Shown piece by piece: positions 60,028 to 64,000 of a stretch of 64,000 nucleotides of DNA. The notes under the pieces are model-generated. The model saw only the letters and a list, made by a program, of their open reading frames with translations. It was not told the origin of the DNA and searched no databases. How positions within the stretch are numbered: the first letter of the stretch is position 1; the number at the start of each line of letters is the position of its first letter. The stretch is from Agelas oroides (taxonomy: Eukaryota; Porifera; Demospongiae; Agelasida; Agelasidae). Location: positions 7,689,443 to 7,753,442 of the forward strand of contig OX422188.1 in NCBI GenBank assembly GCA_949130485.1, given 5' to 3'. A program made the position numbers and the translations under genes.

Positions 60028-63000
60028 TATCATTTGCCCTATCAGTCTGTCTGTCTGTCTGTCTGTCTGTATGTCATATGTACTGTGATTTGTGAATGTA
60101 TTTCAGTATGCCATTTTGTATTTTCACTCAGCAGAAATTTCACTCTATTCACCATTTTTTAACCCATATTTATGTACACAAACTGTTCCACATTTACGTC
60201 CAAGACTGTATCAACATAGTGACTTTGTACTCAAGACTGTCAGCCTTAGCAACACAGACAATATGTCAACATATGTAAACACAGACAATATATAACAATA
60301 ATGACGCATGACACTTGTTATTGGTAAATGCAGGGCATTTCAAATCCATCTTATTCCATGAACATGTAACATTGACATTGAACTTGTACTTCACAAACAA
60401 ACTGCATTACTCATCACAAATACTTGCTATTCAAATGAAATTAGAATGTGCAAAATGAGTGTGAACACAGCACCATACTGAAAAGGTGGAAATATGTGAC
60501 GGTGTCATCACCTTTAAAATCATGATTGATATGTCTAAGAAATGATGTTGGATGACACATCTTTCAAACACACACACTTGCAAAAATGTGCACGATGTCA
60601 CCCATTGCCTATGAGGAGTAGCTTAGGAATGAGGGGGGAGGGGAGTGTTTGCAGACAGCACACACAGCTGGTTTCACTCCATATCCAACAACAGCTGCAC
60701 CAGACAGATATATGCAGACAAACAGTTCTCTCCCAAGAGCTAACTGTTGTGTAACATTTGCATTCCACTTGGTGCCTGTTTTTTATAAGCGTGCACCTGT
60801 CTGGCAAAGATACAAACTAAGTCATTTAGTGCATTTTATGAGTGATTCGATAATGAACTAGTATTCCATATTTGATTGTAGCTATTTACACAACAGTCAC
60901 AGAGTCGGAAAATGTCATTGGGACAACATGAACTGCTAATTGATCTTGTAAACTGGAAGCTGTCAAAGCACACAATATGATTTAACCACACATACCACAC
61001 ATTCTTGGCAACACAGAAAACAGGTACACAAGAGGGGACATTATTAGCAGCTGTTGCGCTTCTTGTACAGAAGCCTTGGTACTGGTACCGGTTACTAGGA
61101 ACAGACCTGGGTCCGTAGCCGGTGTCTTCCTAGAAACGGGATGCTGGTATAGCTGGCACATGCATCAAGTATCACTGCATGACACTGTGCATGTTGACAG
61201 TGTAATACCTTGTATGTTTACCAAATCATGTTGGAGAATGTAACACGTAATGCACATTAGTCTGGGAATTGTGGTTTACAATAACCACCCTTGTCCTTGG
61301 GCTCCACCCTTGGAGTCATGTGGTTATTGACCATAAATTCCAAGCCACCATGCATTATCTAAGTAACTACAAATGCTTACTCTTATTTTTTTATTTTCCA
61401 TATATACTCAAATCTACTTATTAGTCTCATGACCCTGTTTAAGCTGTCTGCATTCTTCCAAGTGAGATAAAAATGATGGATTGACTGAGTGAGTGTAATG
61501 TGTAGGTTTATGTGCCTGAGGGGGCTGTGCGCTACATGTAGCTACATGTGATGTGTATATGCATACATATAAAGATATCTCCTGGATGTCGCTGTTGGTT
61601 TCTGACAACAACAGCTGCATCAGTCAATGTCCCACATTTCTTATCACATTGTGGTGCAGCCGCTTTGTTCTCAAGTTACCACAATAATCGTATCATGATA
61701 CCCAAGGTTCTCCACCAGGCTCAAGCTGTGTGGTAGCAAGTCGACAAAAAGTGCAAGCGGTGCTGAATTTGACACGAAGCTGCATCATTACAAGAAAACA
61801 GTGGGGAATGCAAGCTGATAATCCTTGCAGGTTCTCTGGCTCCAAGTGAAACCCGTGGTGTGAATTGTACGCTAACTGCCTGAACACACAAAACTAATCC
61901 AGCAATGATCATATGACTTTTGTGGACCACTTGAGTAATCAGGTATTGTGGTTTGTGGTTTTCACAGTGTACCCCCCACACAGTACATTTTGAGCTACAA
62001 ACTGAAAAATGATCCATTTGGCACCCATTCTGTTGTGGTGTCGTGTTTTGTGGTGAGTGAGTCTTCTGCATGTACTATATAAAGTTTATTGTCCCTGATA
62101 AAATATTTCAGGTAAATTTCTTCCAGCCAGTGAACAAAAACACTCGAGCAAACAGGATTACGGCCCTTCCTACAGCCAGAGGTAAACAGGATACAGTCCT
62201 TCCAGCTATACACACAAGGTATAAACAAGAGTCCTTCGGTTTTATTACTGCTTTCTGTACCAGTTTTCAAGTGGTCATGAAACATCAGCCAATTTAATAC
62301 GTACCCAGAATCTGCAGGATTGTTTGGCACTCATGTATGTGGTGTTATACCATTGCTATGCATTATTGGTGGAGTTTTTCCCTATTCTCTCATAATACTG
62401 TGACATGTATATAGCGTAGACTATTCTCACGCTCGTGACTGAGTGTTGATCTAGGATGCACAGACAGGGTGGAGTCATATTTTAACTAGAAAAAAACCCT
62501 TCATATTTGCCAGCTGTAACACAGTAAGGCTGCCACGAAATAGATTTTCAAGAGGTGAGGATGGAAGCCAAGCATTCTCAGCAAAGTCACAAAGTGGCTA
62601 GCTTGTTAGTGCATCAATTTGTTTGATTACCTGGCTGGTGTCAGAAAATGGGCGTTATTAGATACAATTAAGTGTTGTCATGCCGACTCTTTCATGCTAC
62701 ATCTATCTGGCTATGTTTTCAAGGGCAAAGTATGTCAGTAATGGGACCATTTGGCTGGACTTTGATGGAATCCACTTTACAGGAATTAGTGGTGCACACG
62801 ACAACATACATATATGGTGCCATTGTTGTCACAAAGTTTCTAGAAATGTAACTTGAAGTATAGGTTTCACTAAATTGCATGAGCTCATTCCCAGGCTCTG
62901 TTCCGTAGCCTGGTGTCATGTATAGACAATCATGTGAGGTAGCCATCTTAGAGTATCCGGTGACATTCAGCTGATTCCTTGGGCTGTGAACTGATAACTA

Positions 63001-64000
63001 ATTTACACACAAAAACAAAACAAACAAAAAAAGTGCTGTATCATCCTACTGAAGTAGACAGTCTTCGGTATTCAACCATTTTCTACATCGTGATTGGTAG
63101 TTGGAAATTCCTTGCTAAGAAGCAACCAGCTAAAACCCAAGGAATCAGCTGAGTGTCACCAGACCCTCTATGCTTGAGAATAAGACTACATGACTGCGAG
63201 ATGACTCTCACATAATTTCAGTGGCGGTTCACATCATGATGGAAGGTTTAGCTGATGACAGTACCTCTGATATTTTCCATGCATTTTTAAGACAAAAAAC
63301 AAACAGCCCTTGAACGAACTTACTCAGTGGATACTACCAAGTCAGTTCAAGGTGGACAGAGCTATGATAATTGCCTGAGTAAACATGCCAATTTTACTGG
63401 CGAGGGAGGTGCTATGTAAATTTAGCAATCTCACAACCCCACTCACTTAAATCATATAAATTTATTGCCATAGCAACACATTTGGCAATGACATCATCAC
63501 CATGCCTTCTGCATCATCAGTAGGCATAAAACTTTATTATATTAGGCAATACCTACATTATAATAATACATGTACCTAGCTGCTGTACATGCCACTGCAA
63601 TCAATCATGCAAATGTTGCTCATGTTGTTCAGAGGCTGTATTTGGTTTGTTTGTTGAACAACATAGATGGTATATTTCCAAGAAAACAACCAAACACACA
63701 CTGCACTTGCAGACATGCTAAGGGGCTCACTCTGGCTCACCCCAATTACATTTGAAGCTCAACATGGAAATCTTCAAAGAGACTATTCCCTACAACAGTC
63801 ATGCAACCAGCTAAGCCAGCTATACCTGAGGGCTTAGTGTACCGAATAGCTTAAGTTATGGACTACCAGAATCCTCAATCTTGTACCATCATAGGTCATC
63901 ACCACCATAACACCAAAACTTGTGGGTAATCCAAAACTTCATAAAGTTTCCACAGTATTTGCCACAAGGAGTTTTAATAATAGTTGCTCCTTAAACTAAG
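60028..64000. other. No gene seen; 3' flank of the homeobox gene
   Basis: A (CTGT)n run at about 60043-60070 follows the stop. Hairpins occur at about 61265-61345 (ggttattg-type arms) and 62960-63161 (ggtgacattcagctgattcc and its inverse, about 150-bp loop). A solo ggctcactctggctcacccc end lies at 63721-63748. Many short frames exist but none has a domain or convincing splice context. It may contain distal regulatory sequence. Confidence 0.55.
62960..63161. repeat. Inverted repeat of about 25-bp arms
   Basis: ggtgacattcagctgattcc (62960 on) is matched by its inverse ggaatcagctgagtgtcacc ending at 63161. MITE-like size of about 200 bp; family not seen elsewhere in the window. Confidence 0.65.

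Overview
The window is animal nuclear DNA: intron-rich genes with GT-AG (and a few GC-AG) introns, a paired-class homeobox gene with the classic homeodomain intron, myotrophin, AP-2 alpha and a local expansion of TRAF-like RING proteins. Short introns, dense genes, many miniature inverted-repeat elements and the TRAF expansion point to an early-branching metazoan. A demosponge is my best guess, but a cnidarian cannot be excluded from this sequence alone.

Layout. 1-4418 (+) is the 3' part of an RNF38/RNF44-type RING-H2 ubiquitin ligase. 5089-11694 is a cluster of TRAF-like genes, all on the minus strand: one with a C-terminal MATH domain, two in which MATH is replaced by a single C-terminal transmembrane helix, and three decayed fragments. 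13422-15443 (+) is myotrophin (118 aa). 15.9-17.4 kb holds a 57-bp satellite that runs into a tRNA-like Pol III unit, then a pogo/Tigger-like MITE. 19038-20711 (+) is a DUF4291-family protein. 21143-24483 (-) is thymidylate synthase, head-to-head with RRP15 (24589-26701, +). 27264-30490 (-) is another TRAF-MATH gene, with two exons. 31626-44899 (-) is the complete 23-exon AP-2 alpha adaptin. 47699-58064 (+) is USB1, the U6 snRNA phosphodiesterase, with very long repeat-filled introns. 58847-60027 (+) is a paired-like homeobox gene with an N-terminal eh1-type repressor motif. 60028-64000 shows no gene.

Functional picture. Most genes are unlinked housekeeping functions: endocytosis (AP2A), dTMP synthesis (TYMS), pre-60S ribosome assembly (RRP15), U6 RNA processing (USB1) and actin capping/NF-kB-linked signalling (MTPN). 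The accessory component is the TRAF cluster. Its tail-anchored RING/TRAF-zinc-finger/coiled-coil proteins look like a membrane-tethered branch of TRAF signalling, in which one coiled-coil module has been copied about five times in one paralogue.

Repeats. The commonest family is a short inverted-repeat element with ends TAGCCTCGTTCCCAGG. Five copies here have perfect 9-bp target duplications, and one insertion has a matching empty site in a paralogous TRAF fragment. Exon boundaries were read by eye from splice consensus, reading phase and remembered family sequences; no alignment was run.
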